DNA from: Paenibacillus soyae
Lineage (GTDB): Bacteria > Bacillota > Bacilli > Paenibacillales > Paenibacillaceae
Direction of reading: 5' to 3'
Length of the DNA: 64,000 bases
Assembly: GCF_024623455.1 (NCBI RefSeq)
Contig: NZ_JANIPJ010000013.1
Span: 62,001 to 126,000, forward strand
Below the pieces are notes generated by a model. The model saw only the letters and a program-made list of their open reading frames with translations, had not been told where the DNA came from and did not search any database. Below, in pieces: positions 17,492 to 26,254 of the stretch. The position numbers were made by a program, and so were the translations under genes. How positions within the stretch are numbered: the stretch's first letter is position 1; each line of letters begins with the position of its first letter.

Positions 17492-18124
17492 CTATTGGGC
17501 TTGCGGAAGGAGAAGTCCGCTGACTAGAGCATGGTCCCGAAACTCTGCGAACAGCGTCTTGAGCTCCCAAACGACAACCGTCTGGTAGGAGCTGCCGGCC
17601 CGATAGAGGTTGCCGATCGTCTCATAAATTTGATTCATATGCTCCCGCTGAGGATCCGTGTGCGTTCGTTTGAACTCCTCCATCACCGCTTGGATATAGG
17701 CGGGACGGCCACCCCAACGGCCGAGGACGTTGCCGTCGCGGTCCGCGAACACGGCAATGGGCTGAGCACGGCCGCCGTTCGTCAAGAAAAGGTCCATGAG
17801 TTCGGGATTCTCCTCCATGATGAGCACCTCGACCGGCACTTGCGCCTTCTCCATGACGCGGAAGAGAATCGGAACGTTCCAGATGACGTCCGGGCACCAG
17901 TCCGTGCATAGAATGTGGCAGGATACGCCGGCTTGTTCGCCGAACGCCCCGAAGAACCGCTCGTCCTCGTCATGCTCCCACGTAAACTCCTGATAGATCT
18001 CCCGGAACTTCCGTTTTGTATCCGGGATGCCGTTTAGCCGCATTTCCCTGACCTCCATCGTTTCCATGAAGCTCTCCGGCGTAATGCCCCCGTTAATGAG
18101 GGATTTGATGTTTAAGCTTGGCAT
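17492..18124 (-). CDS. Thioredoxin-fold protein with a single active-site Cys
   Basis: The roughly 210-residue protein belongs to the thioredoxin family found in Bacillales. The helix-1 region reads LCTDWCPDVIWNVP; aligned with WCxxC the second Cys is replaced by Val, although another Cys lies four residues earlier. The cis-Pro region is GGRAQPIAVF. A monothiol or altered redox role is possible. I start at ATG 18124, because GGAGGT precedes it with 7 nt spacing and would overlap the GTG at 18133. No signal peptide is present, so it is cytoplasmic. Confidence 0.75.
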   Translation of the reverse strand: MPSLNIKSLINGGITPESFMETMEVREMRLNGIPDTKRKFREIYQEFTWEHDEDERFFGAFGEQAGVSCHILCTDWCPDVIWNVPILFRVMEKAQVPVEVLIMEENPELMDLFLTNGGRAQPIAVFADRDGNVLGRWGGRPAYIQAVMEEFKRTHTDPQREHMNQIYETIGNLYRAGSSYQTVVVWELKTLFAEFRDHALVSGLLLPQAQ

Positions 18125-18340
18125 GTTGGCCACCTCCGCATGTTCCGTTAATGTGACTATAGCGCATGCCTGACCACGAAGGAATGGTCAGTTTATTTGT
18201 TTTTGAGAGGGACAGCGAATGGAGCGTAAATCCTTCTGTCACCTAAATATTCTAAAGTGTTCCAAGGCCAAGCCTCCCATGATATTCTTTATAAAGAACA
18301 ATTCGTTCTAAATTATTTCTTTGGGAGGCGGGAAAAGAAG

Positions 18341-20224
18341 ATGAGTTCGGTACGTGGCAAACGAAGGGGGAAGCTTGCGGTTATTTGGTTGGTGCTTGTG
18401 GCGTTCCTGACGGTGAACGCGAACGTCGGTTATGCGAATGAAGTCGGCGATCAGGCGGAGCGTTCGCTGCAAGGAACGATAACGGATGAGGCCGGGCAGC
18501 CTATTGAAGGGGCGACCGTTCAGATCGGGGCTTATAATTCTAATGTCGGCTTCCGGTGGCTGGCCTCGGCCTCGACCGACGGTGAGGGGCATTATGATAT
18601 AGCTTATACGAAGACGCTGGGCGATGCGGTTTCCGCGCTAATAACGGTTAATGGTTATATCGTTGTTAACGAGGTGCAGTCGGACACGATTAACTTCCAG
18701 ATGCCGGAGCAGAGAACGGTAATCACGGGGAAAATTACGTATGTGGATGAGTTTGCTACACCGATTGCCGATTATCCGGTCGGCCTCAGCGTCTACCTCG
18801 GGCGTGGCCATGGAAGAATTCCGATTGCGCAGACCGTCTCAGATGCCGATGGCAACTATACAATGTCCATAATTACAGGCGAGTTTAATTCTATTTGGGG
18901 CTATAACGCCTTCCTAGTCACTTATAACAACAATCAGCAAACTACGGTCGAGCTTCATCAAGGCGATCAACGAGTTATGGACTACCAAGCCTACGACGGG
19001 GATCCGGGGCCCTATAGGAATGGCCGCGTGGATGTGATCGTCACCGATGAGTTAGAGGAGCCGATCATGGATGCTGTGGTTGAGCTCGAAGGGCCGAACG
19101 TTCTGTATCGCGCGACGGGTCCTTATTTCATTAGCGAGATTGTTCGCAGCGGAGTCTACACGGTTCGCGTTACGGCACCGGGCTTTGCACCTTATGAGGA
19201 GACGATTGAATGGTTTGGCGGCGTATATCCGCTATCCGTTAAGCTGATCCCAGGCAACCAGCCACCCGTCGTAACAGCGAGCGCCGATCGTGAGCCCGAT
19301 TATAACGAGTGGTATAACCAGGATGTGCTCGTGACTTTCGAGGCCAGCGACGAGGATTCGCAGCTGACGATCGATCCTCCGGTGCTGGTGTCGACAGAAG
19401 GCAGGGGTCAGCTCATTACGGGGACGGCCACGGATTCGGGCGGACTGCAAGGGTCGGCGGCCATCACGATTAACCTGGATAAAACGCAGCCGGTGACGGA
19501 AGCGTCGGTCACAGGCGCTGACGGCAGCCGGGGTTGGCATACCTCCGATGTTCAGGTTGTTTTATCGGCGACGGATGTCTTATCGGGTATTGAAAAAACG
19601 GAATACAGCCTGGACAACGGGGACAGCTGGACCGCATACAATGGGGCTATCACCCTCGCCGAGGAAGGGAAGCATGCGCTTCTGTACCGGAGCAAGGACA
19701 AGGCCGGTAATGGGGAGCAGCCGAAGCAGCTCAAGGTGAAAATCGACAAAACGGCTCCATCGCTGCAGCTCGCTCTAAACCGCTACACCTTGTCGCCTGC
19801 GAACAATAAGCTGATTCCCATTCAAGCTTATGTACATGGGACGGATGAAGAAGCGGGGCTCGCGTCCATTCGTTTAACGTCCATAACGATTAACGAGACG
19901 AATGATGCGGCAAGAGGAAAGCGGGACGGAGATGATATCCAGGGAGCGCAGATCGGCGCATGGGATACGTCGTTCAAGCTTCGCGCCGAGCTCTCCCGTC
20001 ATAACGACAAGCGCGAATATACGATCACGTATACGGCTACGGATATGGCGGGCAATACGTCGACCGCAACGGCGGTCGTGACCGTCGAGCAGTCTAAGAA
20101 AGGCGGCAAGGACGACGACGGGGGCAAGGACAAAGGTAAAGACAAAGATAAAGACAAAGATAAAGATAAAGACAAAGATAAAGATAAAGATAAGGGCAAA
20201 GATAAAGGCAAAGATAAAGGGTGA
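18341..20224 (+). CDS. Secreted Ig-like/carboxypeptidase-regulatory-like protein with Lys-Asp tail
   Basis: The 627-residue protein starts with an export signal (KLAVIWLVLVAFLTVNANVGYA). It then has carboxypeptidase-regulatory-like beta domains (LQGTITDEAGQPIEGATVQ; VDVIVTDELEEPIMDAVVEL) and two Ig-like units recognisable by 'TEASVTGADGSRGWHTSDVQV' and 'YRSKDKAGNG'-type strands. The last 40 residues are an alternating Lys/Asp/Gly tract. The role is probably structural or adhesive at the cell surface, with the charged tail perhaps binding wall polymers. ATG 18341 is behind GGGAGGCGGG. Imperfect palindromes (TTCTTTATAAAGAA at 18285) lie in the leader region. Confidence 0.75.
   Translation: MSSVRGKRRGKLAVIWLVLVAFLTVNANVGYANEVGDQAERSLQGTITDEAGQPIEGATVQIGAYNSNVGFRWLASASTDGEGHYDIAYTKTLGDAVSALITVNGYIVVNEVQSDTINFQMPEQRTVITGKITYVDEFATPIADYPVGLSVYLGRGHGRIPIAQTVSDADGNYTMSIITGEFNSIWGYNAFLVTYNNNQQTTVELHQGDQRVMDYQAYDGDPGPYRNGRVDVIVTDELEEPIMDAVVELEGPNVLYRATGPYFISEIVRSGVYTVRVTAPGFAPYEETIEWFGGVYPLSVKLIPGNQPPVVTASADREPDYNEWYNQDVLVTFEASDEDSQLTIDPPVLVSTEGRGQLITGTATDSGGLQGSAAITINLDKTQPVTEASVTGADGSRGWHTSDVQVVLSATDVLSGIEKTEYSLDNGDSWTAYNGAITLAEEGKHALLYRSKDKAGNGEQPKQLKVKIDKTAPSLQLALNRYTLSPANNKLIPIQAYVHGTDEEAGLASIRLTSITINETNDAARGKRDGDDIQGAQIGAWDTSFKLRAELSRHNDKREYTITYTATDMAGNTSTATAVVTVEQSKKGGKDDDGGKDKGKDKDKDKDKDKDKDKDKDKGKDKGKDKG
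20119..20222 (+). repeat. In-frame hexanucleotide repeat tract
   Basis: A run of near-identical AAAGAT/AAAGAC hexamers with occasional GGC/GGT units encodes the Lys-Asp tail of the gene at 18341. The codon choice (aaa, gat) is more AT-rich than the gene body. Because the unit is six bases, slippage changes protein length without a frameshift. Confidence 0.85.
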
Positions 20225-20317
20225 GATTCGGCAAAAACAGTCCGCGGCGGTATGCAGGGCAACGGATGGATGGGCGCTTATTCAACGTTTCGTTTTCTGG
20301 TGATCAGGGTTGAAGCC

Positions 20318-20500
20318 TAACGGAACTGAGGGGCCTTATTAGTCGGTAAATGAGGCTTTTGAGGGACCTAGCGGAACTGTGCGCCCTTATTGCATTCGAT
20401 TTGGATCAATTCATCTTCGAAACAGGCAAATAGCGTCGCTCAGTTCCCTTAGCCTCAAAAAAAACTCGTTTTATCCGAAATAGGGTCCATGAGTTCCGTT
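20318..20500. repeat. 184-bp dispersed palindromic repeat, copy B
   Basis: The element starts with TAACGGAACTGAGGGGCCTTATT and ends with GAGTTCCGTT; inner arms are TAGCGGAACTGT at about 20369 and CAGTTCCCTTAG at about 20441. It is the most diverged of three copies but has the same length and arm order. It occupies most of the 480-bp gap 20225-20704, which also holds a hairpin at 20525 and the PadR promoter area. Confidence 0.7.
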
Positions 20501-20524
20501 GCACATCCGCCGTATATACGAATT

Positions 20525-20568
20525 AAGGTACAGCCTCCCCATCATGACTTGAGGACTGTACCTTTCTT
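20525..20568. terminator. Hairpin with T-rich tail
   Basis: AAGGTACAG (20525-20533) pairs with CTGTACCTT (20556-20564), extended by CCTC/GAGG. A short TTTC run follows. It probably terminates any transcript crossing repeat B. Confidence 0.5.
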
Positions 20569-20704
20569 GCGTTCAAGCAGTGTTTATCAGCGGCCTCACG
20601 CATGCATCGGACCTCACCGGGAGCGGTTTACAAACCGACTACTACGTGTTACTATGTAGCTGTAGTAAGTAATACAGAATACCGGTCATACAGAATAGCG
20701 AAGG

Positions 20705-21037
20705 GTGATTGATCTGGAAAACCTAACGGAAATGCTCAAAGGGGTGCTCGAGGGCTGCGTCCTTGAGATTATAAGCCGCGATGAAACCTACGGCTACGAA
20801 ATCACGCGGCGGCTGAACGCCCTCGGCTTCACGGATGTTGTGGAGGGAACGGTGTACACCATCCTGATCCGGCTGGAGAAGAACAAGCTGGTGGAGATCA
20901 CCAAGAAGCCCTCCGACATGGGACCGCCGCGAAAGTTTTTTGCGATCAATGATGCAGGGCGCGAGGAGCTGCGGAGGTTCTGGGAGAAATGGGAGTTCGT
21001 CTCATCCAAAATGAATGAGTTAAAGGAGAGGGAATGA
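20705..21037 (+). CDS. PadR-family repressor
   Basis: A 110-residue winged-helix regulator. The core LKGVLEGCVLEIISRDETYGYEITRRLN and the wing EGTVYTILIRLEKNKLVE are typical of the short PadR type. The start is taken at GTG 20705; the ribosome binding site is poor, but the conserved N-terminus begins here. It overlaps the following DUF1048 gene (ATG at 21034 within its stop), giving a PadR-DUF1048-DUF1048 unit, an arrangement common in Firmicutes. The area 20635-20700 has imperfect repeats of GTAGTA/TACTAC type that may be its own operator. Confidence 0.9.
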   Translation: MIDLENLTEMLKGVLEGCVLEIISRDETYGYEITRRLNALGFTDVVEGTVYTILIRLEKNKLVEITKKPSDMGPPRKFFAINDAGREELRRFWEKWEFVSSKMNELKERE

Positions 21038-21384
21038 TGAACTTTTGGGAAAAAATCACCGGCAGCGACATGACGAAAGAAATGAAAGCTTTTGAGTCGC
21101 GAGCCCAAAAGCTGCCGGCCGATTATCAAGCGGCATGGGAAAAAATAAATGCCAGCCTATGGCCGCATTCCAATTTCTCCGGTCGCAACCTCATCCCCAT
21201 ACTTGACGGCGTGCTTGGCCTGCTCGAGGAGACGGCGGCGGAGGGACAGAGTGTCCAAGAGGTTTTGGGCGACGATATCCAGGGCTTCTGTTTGGCGCTG
21301 GCCGGCGAAGAAGGGGCAAAGTCTTACCGGGACAAGTGGCGGGAGCAGCTCAACCGTAATATCGCCAAAAAATTAGGCAAATAG
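21034..21384 (+). CDS. DUF1048 protein (copy 1)
   Basis: A 116-residue, mostly helical cytoplasmic protein with the DUF1048 pattern: a lysine/alanine-rich N-terminus, LPADYQAAWEKINASLW, then GVLGLLEETAAEGQSVQEVLGDDIQGFC. The function of the family is unknown; it is nearly always next to a PadR regulator. The start overlaps the PadR stop, with AAGGAGAG upstream, so the two are translationally coupled. Confidence 0.85.
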   Translation: MMNFWEKITGSDMTKEMKAFESRAQKLPADYQAAWEKINASLWPHSNFSGRNLIPILDGVLGLLEETAAEGQSVQEVLGDDIQGFCLALAGEEGAKSYRDKWREQLNRNIAKKLGK

Positions 21385-21393
21385 GAGGGTAAA

Positions 21394-21672
21394 ATGACAA
21401 TAAGGGATTTGATCGAAGGCAAAAAAGAGTGGCGTGCGCACATGGCGCGAGTCAAAGCGCTCCCGAAAGATTATCAAATCGTTTATAGAGAGATTCAAAA
21501 ATATTTGTTTAAAGTCGCTCCTGTTGAACTATCCGACGGGACGGATTTGATTTCGGGGATTGTCGATTTATTCGAAGAGGGCGCGGCTTCGGGGAAAGGC
21601 GTGCTCGAAGTGACGGGCCAAAACGTAGCGGTTTTCTGCGACGATCTCATCCGAGTTTCAAGTAACAACTGA
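21394..21672 (+). CDS. DUF1048 protein (copy 2)
   Basis: A 92-residue relative of the gene 9 nt upstream: LPKDYQIVYREIQKYLFK and GIVDLFEEGAASGKGVLEVTGQNVAVFCDDL align with the same positions in copy 1. It has its own AGGAGGG site. The C-terminus is shorter than that of copy 1. The two may form a heterodimer, which is inference from co-translation and similarity only. Confidence 0.85.
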   Translation: MTIRDLIEGKKEWRAHMARVKALPKDYQIVYREIQKYLFKVAPVELSDGTDLISGIVDLFEEGAASGKGVLEVTGQNVAVFCDDLIRVSSNN

Positions 21673-21750
21673 AGCGGGAAGTATATCTATTAGACCGTCG
21701 TCCGTTTGCTGCGGATGTTGGATTTGAATATGAACGCCTAGTTAGGTAAG

Positions 21751-21778
21751 CGCCGACGTACGCCGTCGGCGTTTTTTT
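21751..21778 (+). terminator. Rho-independent terminator of the PadR/DUF1048 unit
   Basis: CGCCGACG (21751-21758) pairs with CGTCGGCG (21764-21771); T7 follows. Confidence 0.9.
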
Positions 21779-21904
21779 CGTGCAGGCCCACCAATTGGCG
21801 GCAATTCTTGCGGAAGAGGCCCTGAACAGGGGCTGGCGGGCGCCTAAGGGAGTACAAAGGTGACCGTCGTGAGGCGGGGCTGGTCGGATTGGTCATATTT
21901 GTAC

Positions 21905-22423
21905 TTAGGATTCAGGCAGGTTTGCGAGCAAGTAATTCAATTTCGAAACAATGGTCACGTTATCAACCGCAATTTTTGCCAGCAGGTTCTGATAGTAGCC
22001 CGTAGGCATTGCAGCCAGCATATGACCGGCGATCTGGTTTGTTCTCCACTTTTTAAATATCAATGACTTCAAACCATCTTTATAGGAGGCTGGGTCCATA
22101 TATACCGTAGCAGGGGCAGATATGGGAACCTGACCTCCTGTAAATGCCAGGTAAATCTCCCTTAGGGTTTGCAATTGTCCTCGTTCATCATCGCGAATGG
22201 AAGTAATCACGACGCGGTCTTCCTCAGTCGGCGCAAGCTCAAGCAGCTTTTGGTAGAACCTTTCCGCATGGCTTTCGCCAGCTACAGCTTCTCGAATCGA
22301 ATGCAGCGCTTCCTGCAAGGCTTGATATGGCGTCGGTATCCCATTTGGACGGTAACTCCGCCACATCCAATGGGAAGAGGCAGATTGAGCCGCAATGGCC
22401 GCGTCATAGGCTCTATAATACAT
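21905..22423 (-). CDS. Ferritin-like-fold protein
   Basis: The 172-residue helical protein resembles the ferritin-like (rubrerythrin-type) superfamily found as small proteins in Bacillales. Helix 2 contains AVAGESHAERFYQKLLELAP and helix 3 SIRDDERGQLQTLREIY, which carry Glu/His-type ligands, although a Gln stands where a His is usual (ERGQ versus ERGH), so di-iron binding is uncertain. AAGGAGGC precedes the ATG. It is a single gene converging on the PadR/DUF1048 unit. Confidence 0.7.
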   Translation of the reverse strand: MYYRAYDAAIAAQSASSHWMWRSYRPNGIPTPYQALQEALHSIREAVAGESHAERFYQKLLELAPTEEDRVVITSIRDDERGQLQTLREIYLAFTGGQVPISAPATVYMDPASYKDGLKSLIFKKWRTNQIAGHMLAAMPTGYYQNLLAKIAVDNVTIVSKLNYLLANLPES

Positions 22424-22627
22424 AATAAGCCTCCTTAACTATAATTACTCTTCAATAGCATATGCCAGTTTTGCCTATGAGTTAATGTCAACTGATGACC
22501 ATATGCTTGCGTATAACGAATACCCCGCAAGAGGCGGCTGCTATGCATAGTGCGGATTTTTTATTTTTGCAGCAGAATGAACTTTATGAACCTCCGAATG
22601 CTCTTATCTATGAAACGGGGTGAGAAC

Positions 22628-23224
22628 ATGAATGTAAGCCGTCTTGTCAAACAAGCCCAGAAAGGCAACAAGGAAGCGTTATTACAATTAATTATGGCGG
22701 AGCAGGACGCCTATTACCGTCTAGCCTACAGCTACATGAAGAATGACCATGACGCGATGGACGCCATGGAAGACATGATTGTAACGCTGTATGAGAAGCT
22801 GGAGCAATTGCAAAAACGAGAAGCCTTCTACAGCTGGAGCAAAACCATACTCGTCAATCGCTGCAAAACCATACTCCGCAAAAATGACCGGTATCTTCCG
22901 CTGGAGGATGAGCAGGAATCCGCATTGGCAGAACGGACCGATGACAATCCCTATCGCAACACGGAGTCCGAAATGGACATGCAGGTGCTGCTCTCCTATC
23001 TGAATACGCGGCAGCGGGAAGCGGTCGAGCTTCGCTACGTCCACGATCTTCCGTATCAGACGATTGCGGACATGACGGGTGCGCCGGTCGGCACGATCAA
23101 ATCAAGAATTTCGCAAGGCATACAAAAACTGAAGTCCATGATTGGAGGAGGCTATTATGAACACAATCGAGGCGAGAATGCAGGAGCACAAAAAGAGCCT
23201 GAATACCATAAAGGCTCCGCCTGA
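22628..23224 (+). CDS. ECF-type RNA polymerase sigma factor
   Basis: A 198-residue ECF sigma factor. Region 2 covers about residues 20-90 (AMDAMEDMIVTLYEKLEQL, then FYSWSKTILVNRCKTILRK) and region 4 about 125-175 (YLNTRQREAVELRYVHDLPYQTIADMTGAPVGTIKSRISQG). I start at ATG 22628 behind GGGGTGAG. The C-terminus overlaps the next gene by 68 nt, and that gene has the features of an anti-sigma partner, so the pair is a regulatory module controlling an unknown envelope response. Confidence 0.9.
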   Translation: MNVSRLVKQAQKGNKEALLQLIMAEQDAYYRLAYSYMKNDHDAMDAMEDMIVTLYEKLEQLQKREAFYSWSKTILVNRCKTILRKNDRYLPLEDEQESALAERTDDNPYRNTESEMDMQVLLSYLNTRQREAVELRYVHDLPYQTIADMTGAPVGTIKSRISQGIQKLKSMIGGGYYEHNRGENAGAQKEPEYHKGSA

Positions 23225-24467
23225 CCTGGAGAGCAGACTTCGACATGCCCTTGATTCTGTTCCCGCGAGGAAAAAATCGAGGAATGGGGCGCTATCTTGG
23301 GTTACAGCAGCGGCTGCGGCACTTCTACTCGTTGCCGGCACTTACCAGTATCCTGCATTCGCTTATTACGGAGGTCAATTCCTTCAAAAAATCGAGCTGG
23401 CATCGAGCAGCTTCGTGGAGCTGGCGGAGCAAGGCTACGGTCAAACGGTCGACAAGAGCATAACACTTGATGATGGCACAGTCATTACCATTAACGGGGT
23501 TATCGCGGACGACAACGGCTTGCTCATGTACTACACCATTGACCGCCTTACAGGCTCCATATTTATGGACAATCGTTCACTGCGTTATGACGTAGGCAAC
23601 ATGCAAGGATTCTTAACCGATTCTGATTCAACAGGCGGCAGCGGCCATTACAGCAAAGACGAGACCCGGTATGAGGGCTTCTATAAATTCGAACCGGTGA
23701 GTGCTTTTTCGAGAAAGTTAACCGTAACGTTCAGCGAACGGCTGGATACGGGCGAGCGGAAATCCTATCCGATCTCCTTCAGCTTCGAAGCGAATAAAGC
23801 GATGAACAGTCTGCTGAAACAGGACATTAAACAATCCGTTACGGTCGATCGGGGCACGATTACCTATGACTCCATTACGGCCTCTCCAACCTCAACCCTT
23901 ATAAAGGGTCATTACGACATGGAGGATGGCGAATATCCGAGATTCCCCGGCAGAACCAAGCTTTATGTGAATGGAGCGGAAGTGGAATCATGGGGCATGC
24001 AGTCAAGTCGTTCGAATGAAGAGGGGATTCGGGGATTCGAACTGGAGTTCGACGTGCTTCCCACAGACCAAATAGAGAGCGTGGAGCTTGTTCTCGACAA
24101 TTTCACCGGATATCAGAAGGTGGAAGAGCCGATCTCCCTCGCCACGCCGTCAGATCATGCCATCCGAATCGGCGGCGAGAAGCTGTGGATCCGAAGCGTA
24201 ACCAAGACCGATACGGGCTATGATGTCGTCATCGCCAGGAAGCAGTTTGTTTACCTGGATCCAGGTCAAATGTTCGTCCAAGCCGGCGGTGAGGCGGTTC
24301 CCGTATCCTCCGTTTCGACATCGCGGCCATGGGATTTGAACAACGGCAACAGGTTGTGGGAGCAGACCTATTCTTTTGACACGGCGGAGGAGCCGGAACA
24401 CCTGCTGCTAGATGGATTTCTTTATATAAAAACCTACAACAAGACCCTATCCATCCCTGTAAAATAG
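23157..24467 (+). CDS. Membrane anti-sigma-type protein (DUF4179-like)
   Basis: A 436-residue protein with a short cytoplasmic N-terminus (about 40 residues, LESRLRHALDSVPARKK), one membrane helix at about 46-65 and a large extracellular beta-rich region, the layout of DUF4179/DUF5643 anti-sigma regulators. The start at ATG 23157 has a strong GGAGGAGG site and lies within the sigma gene, giving coupled translation. The likely role is to hold the ECF factor at the membrane until an envelope signal arrives. The signal is not known. Confidence 0.8.
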   Translation: MNTIEARMQEHKKSLNTIKAPPDLESRLRHALDSVPARKKSRNGALSWVTAAAAALLLVAGTYQYPAFAYYGGQFLQKIELASSSFVELAEQGYGQTVDKSITLDDGTVITINGVIADDNGLLMYYTIDRLTGSIFMDNRSLRYDVGNMQGFLTDSDSTGGSGHYSKDETRYEGFYKFEPVSAFSRKLTVTFSERLDTGERKSYPISFSFEANKAMNSLLKQDIKQSVTVDRGTITYDSITASPTSTLIKGHYDMEDGEYPRFPGRTKLYVNGAEVESWGMQSSRSNEEGIRGFELEFDVLPTDQIESVELVLDNFTGYQKVEEPISLATPSDHAIRIGGEKLWIRSVTKTDTGYDVVIARKQFVYLDPGQMFVQAGGEAVPVSSVSTSRPWDLNNGNRLWEQTYSFDTAEEPEHLLLDGFLYIKTYNKTLSIPVK

Positions 24468-24590
24468 AGCGTCGGATGTGCTTTTTAGAGGTTAGCCGTC
24501 TGTTTTGACGAATTTATTTCTTAATTGTGGAAAATGGGCTCAGATAACGGCCGGCTGATGCATCTATCTGATTAGGAAGGAGGACAACGG

Positions 24591-26237
24591 ATGGCGGAAG
24601 CGGTGACGGAAGAACTGGCGCTGATTGAGCGGGCGCGGTCGGGCGATCAAGCCGCGTTCGGGGAGCTGGTGCGCAAGCATCGGGCGAAGGCGTTCGAATG
24701 GGCCAAAAGGATCGCGCGCGACCCGCATATGGCGGAGGACATCCTGCAGGAGGCGTTGCTGCGGGCATTCCTTCACCTCGGAACGCTTGCGGATATGGAA
24801 CGGTTCCTGCCGTGGCTCCATCGCATTGTCCGCAACGAGGCGCTTATGAAGCTGCGCAAGGCGGAGCATGCGGGGAAGGAACGCACGTTCACGGCGCTAG
24901 CCACGGTCAGGGATGCCGGACAAGTGGCATGGCATGATGTGGACAGCATTCTGCACTATATGGCGAGCCGGCGGGATGAAGGCAACGAGCCGGAGCGGCG
25001 GCTTGCGCAGAAGGAATTTCTTGTGACGCTGCGCCATCTGCTCCGCTGTTTAACGGCGAAGGAGCGGGCCGTGTTCGAAGCGCATTTCTTCGAACAGCTG
25101 TCCCCGTCCGAGATTGCCTGCTTATTCGGCACGACGACCGACAATGTGTACCAAAGCTTAAGCCGCGCTCGCCTTAAGGTGAAGGAGGAACGAATCCGCC
25201 TCCGCCTCCAAGATTATGTCCGGGAGCAGAGGGATGAGGCGATGCCGGCCAAAGCGGTCGTAGCGTTAAGGAAAGGCCCGGGCTCGGCGGAGTGGAGGCG
25301 CTGCAAGACGTCGTTCGCGGGGGCGGTGTGCGCGGTCATACCGTATGCGGGGGAGGTGAAGCGATCCCTTATCGACGTGATGGGACTTACCGCGCAAGCG
25401 TTCCGGCTAACGATAGAGGAGGAGCGGGTCGACGCATCGGGGCCGGCCATGTATTTCTGGGAAAATAAATTCCGAGACGGATTGCTGAATCTCGGATTTG
25501 AGAGCGCTCATGCGGGAGACGGAGGCGCGCCGCCGACGCCGTTCCTGTTGAACGAGGCAATCGCCCATGCGCGCCGTTCCATCGCGCGAGGCGTTCCGGC
25601 CATTGCGTGGGACGTCGGCGCGCCGGAATTCGGTATCGTGTACGGCTACGATGACGAGGAACAGGTTCTGTACGCGGAGGACGCGAAGGGAAAGCATGTG
25701 CTGCCCTATGATCGCTTCGGACGCGGGGAATCGGGCGGCGTGTTCGTGTTGGCCGTGACGGAGCCTAAGCCGATCGGCGAGCGGGAAGCGATAGCCAACG
25801 CGCTTGATATGGCCGTCCGTCATGCTTATGGAGAGCTGACGTTCGTCGGCTACGTATGCGGGCTTCCGGCGTACGATTGCTGGATGGAGGCATTCCGCAA
25901 GCGTAGGGTCGACAGAATCGGCAATGCCTATACGGCTCAAATCGCCGCCGATGCGCGGGGCTATGCGGCACGTTTTCTGCGCGATGTAGGGGCTAAGTTC
26001 GAGGATGCGGCGGCTTTGGCGCTGGAGGCGGCGGGCCATTATGAGACGGCTGCCGAAAATTTGGAGCGCATGACGGAACGATTCCCGTTCCCTGCGGGCG
26101 GCCAGCCGGACGATCCGGCCGTCGCGGAGGAGGCGATCCACCTGCTGAAGCGGGCGAGCGCCGCGGAGGAGTCGGGCGTGCGGGCGCTGCGGAGGCTGGC
26201 GGGCCGTCTGCGGGAGAACGGAACATATTTGCAATAG
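24591..26237 (+). CDS. ECF sigma factor fused to a BtrH/C39-like domain
   Basis: A 548-residue fusion. Residues about 5-210 are an ECF sigma factor: region 2 DQAAFGELVRKHRAKAF then AEDILQEALLRAFLHL, and region 4 LTAKERAVFEAHFFEQLSPSEIACLFGTTTDNVYQSLSRARLK. Residues about 235-545 look like the BtrH N-terminal/papain-like family: a Cys-containing helix (RCKTSFAGAVCAVIPYAG), RGVPAIAWDVG near residue 333, the core IVYGYDDEEQVLY, then LPAYDCWMEAFRK and a helical C-terminus. The usual GH before the YGYDD strand is absent (APEFG), so it may bind rather than cleave. No anti-sigma gene follows; two free relatives of the C-terminal domain do. GGAAGGAGG precedes the ATG. Confidence 0.8.
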   Translation: MAEAVTEELALIERARSGDQAAFGELVRKHRAKAFEWAKRIARDPHMAEDILQEALLRAFLHLGTLADMERFLPWLHRIVRNEALMKLRKAEHAGKERTFTALATVRDAGQVAWHDVDSILHYMASRRDEGNEPERRLAQKEFLVTLRHLLRCLTAKERAVFEAHFFEQLSPSEIACLFGTTTDNVYQSLSRARLKVKEERIRLRLQDYVREQRDEAMPAKAVVALRKGPGSAEWRRCKTSFAGAVCAVIPYAGEVKRSLIDVMGLTAQAFRLTIEEERVDASGPAMYFWENKFRDGLLNLGFESAHAGDGGAPPTPFLLNEAIAHARRSIARGVPAIAWDVGAPEFGIVYGYDDEEQVLYAEDAKGKHVLPYDRFGRGESGGVFVLAVTEPKPIGEREAIANALDMAVRHAYGELTFVGYVCGLPAYDCWMEAFRKRRVDRIGNAYTAQIAADARGYAARFLRDVGAKFEDAAALALEAAGHYETAAENLERMTERFPFPAGGQPDDPAVAEEAIHLLKRASAAEESGVRALRRLAGRLRENGTYLQ

Positions 26238-26254
26238 GGAGGAGCTCGTATTCA

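Noticed and set aside
18285..18308. TTCTTTATAAAGAA and AGAACAATTCGTTCT as operators of the Ig-like protein gene
   Set aside because: The dyads are real but short and AT-rich, and no regulator is linked; I noted them without making a claim.
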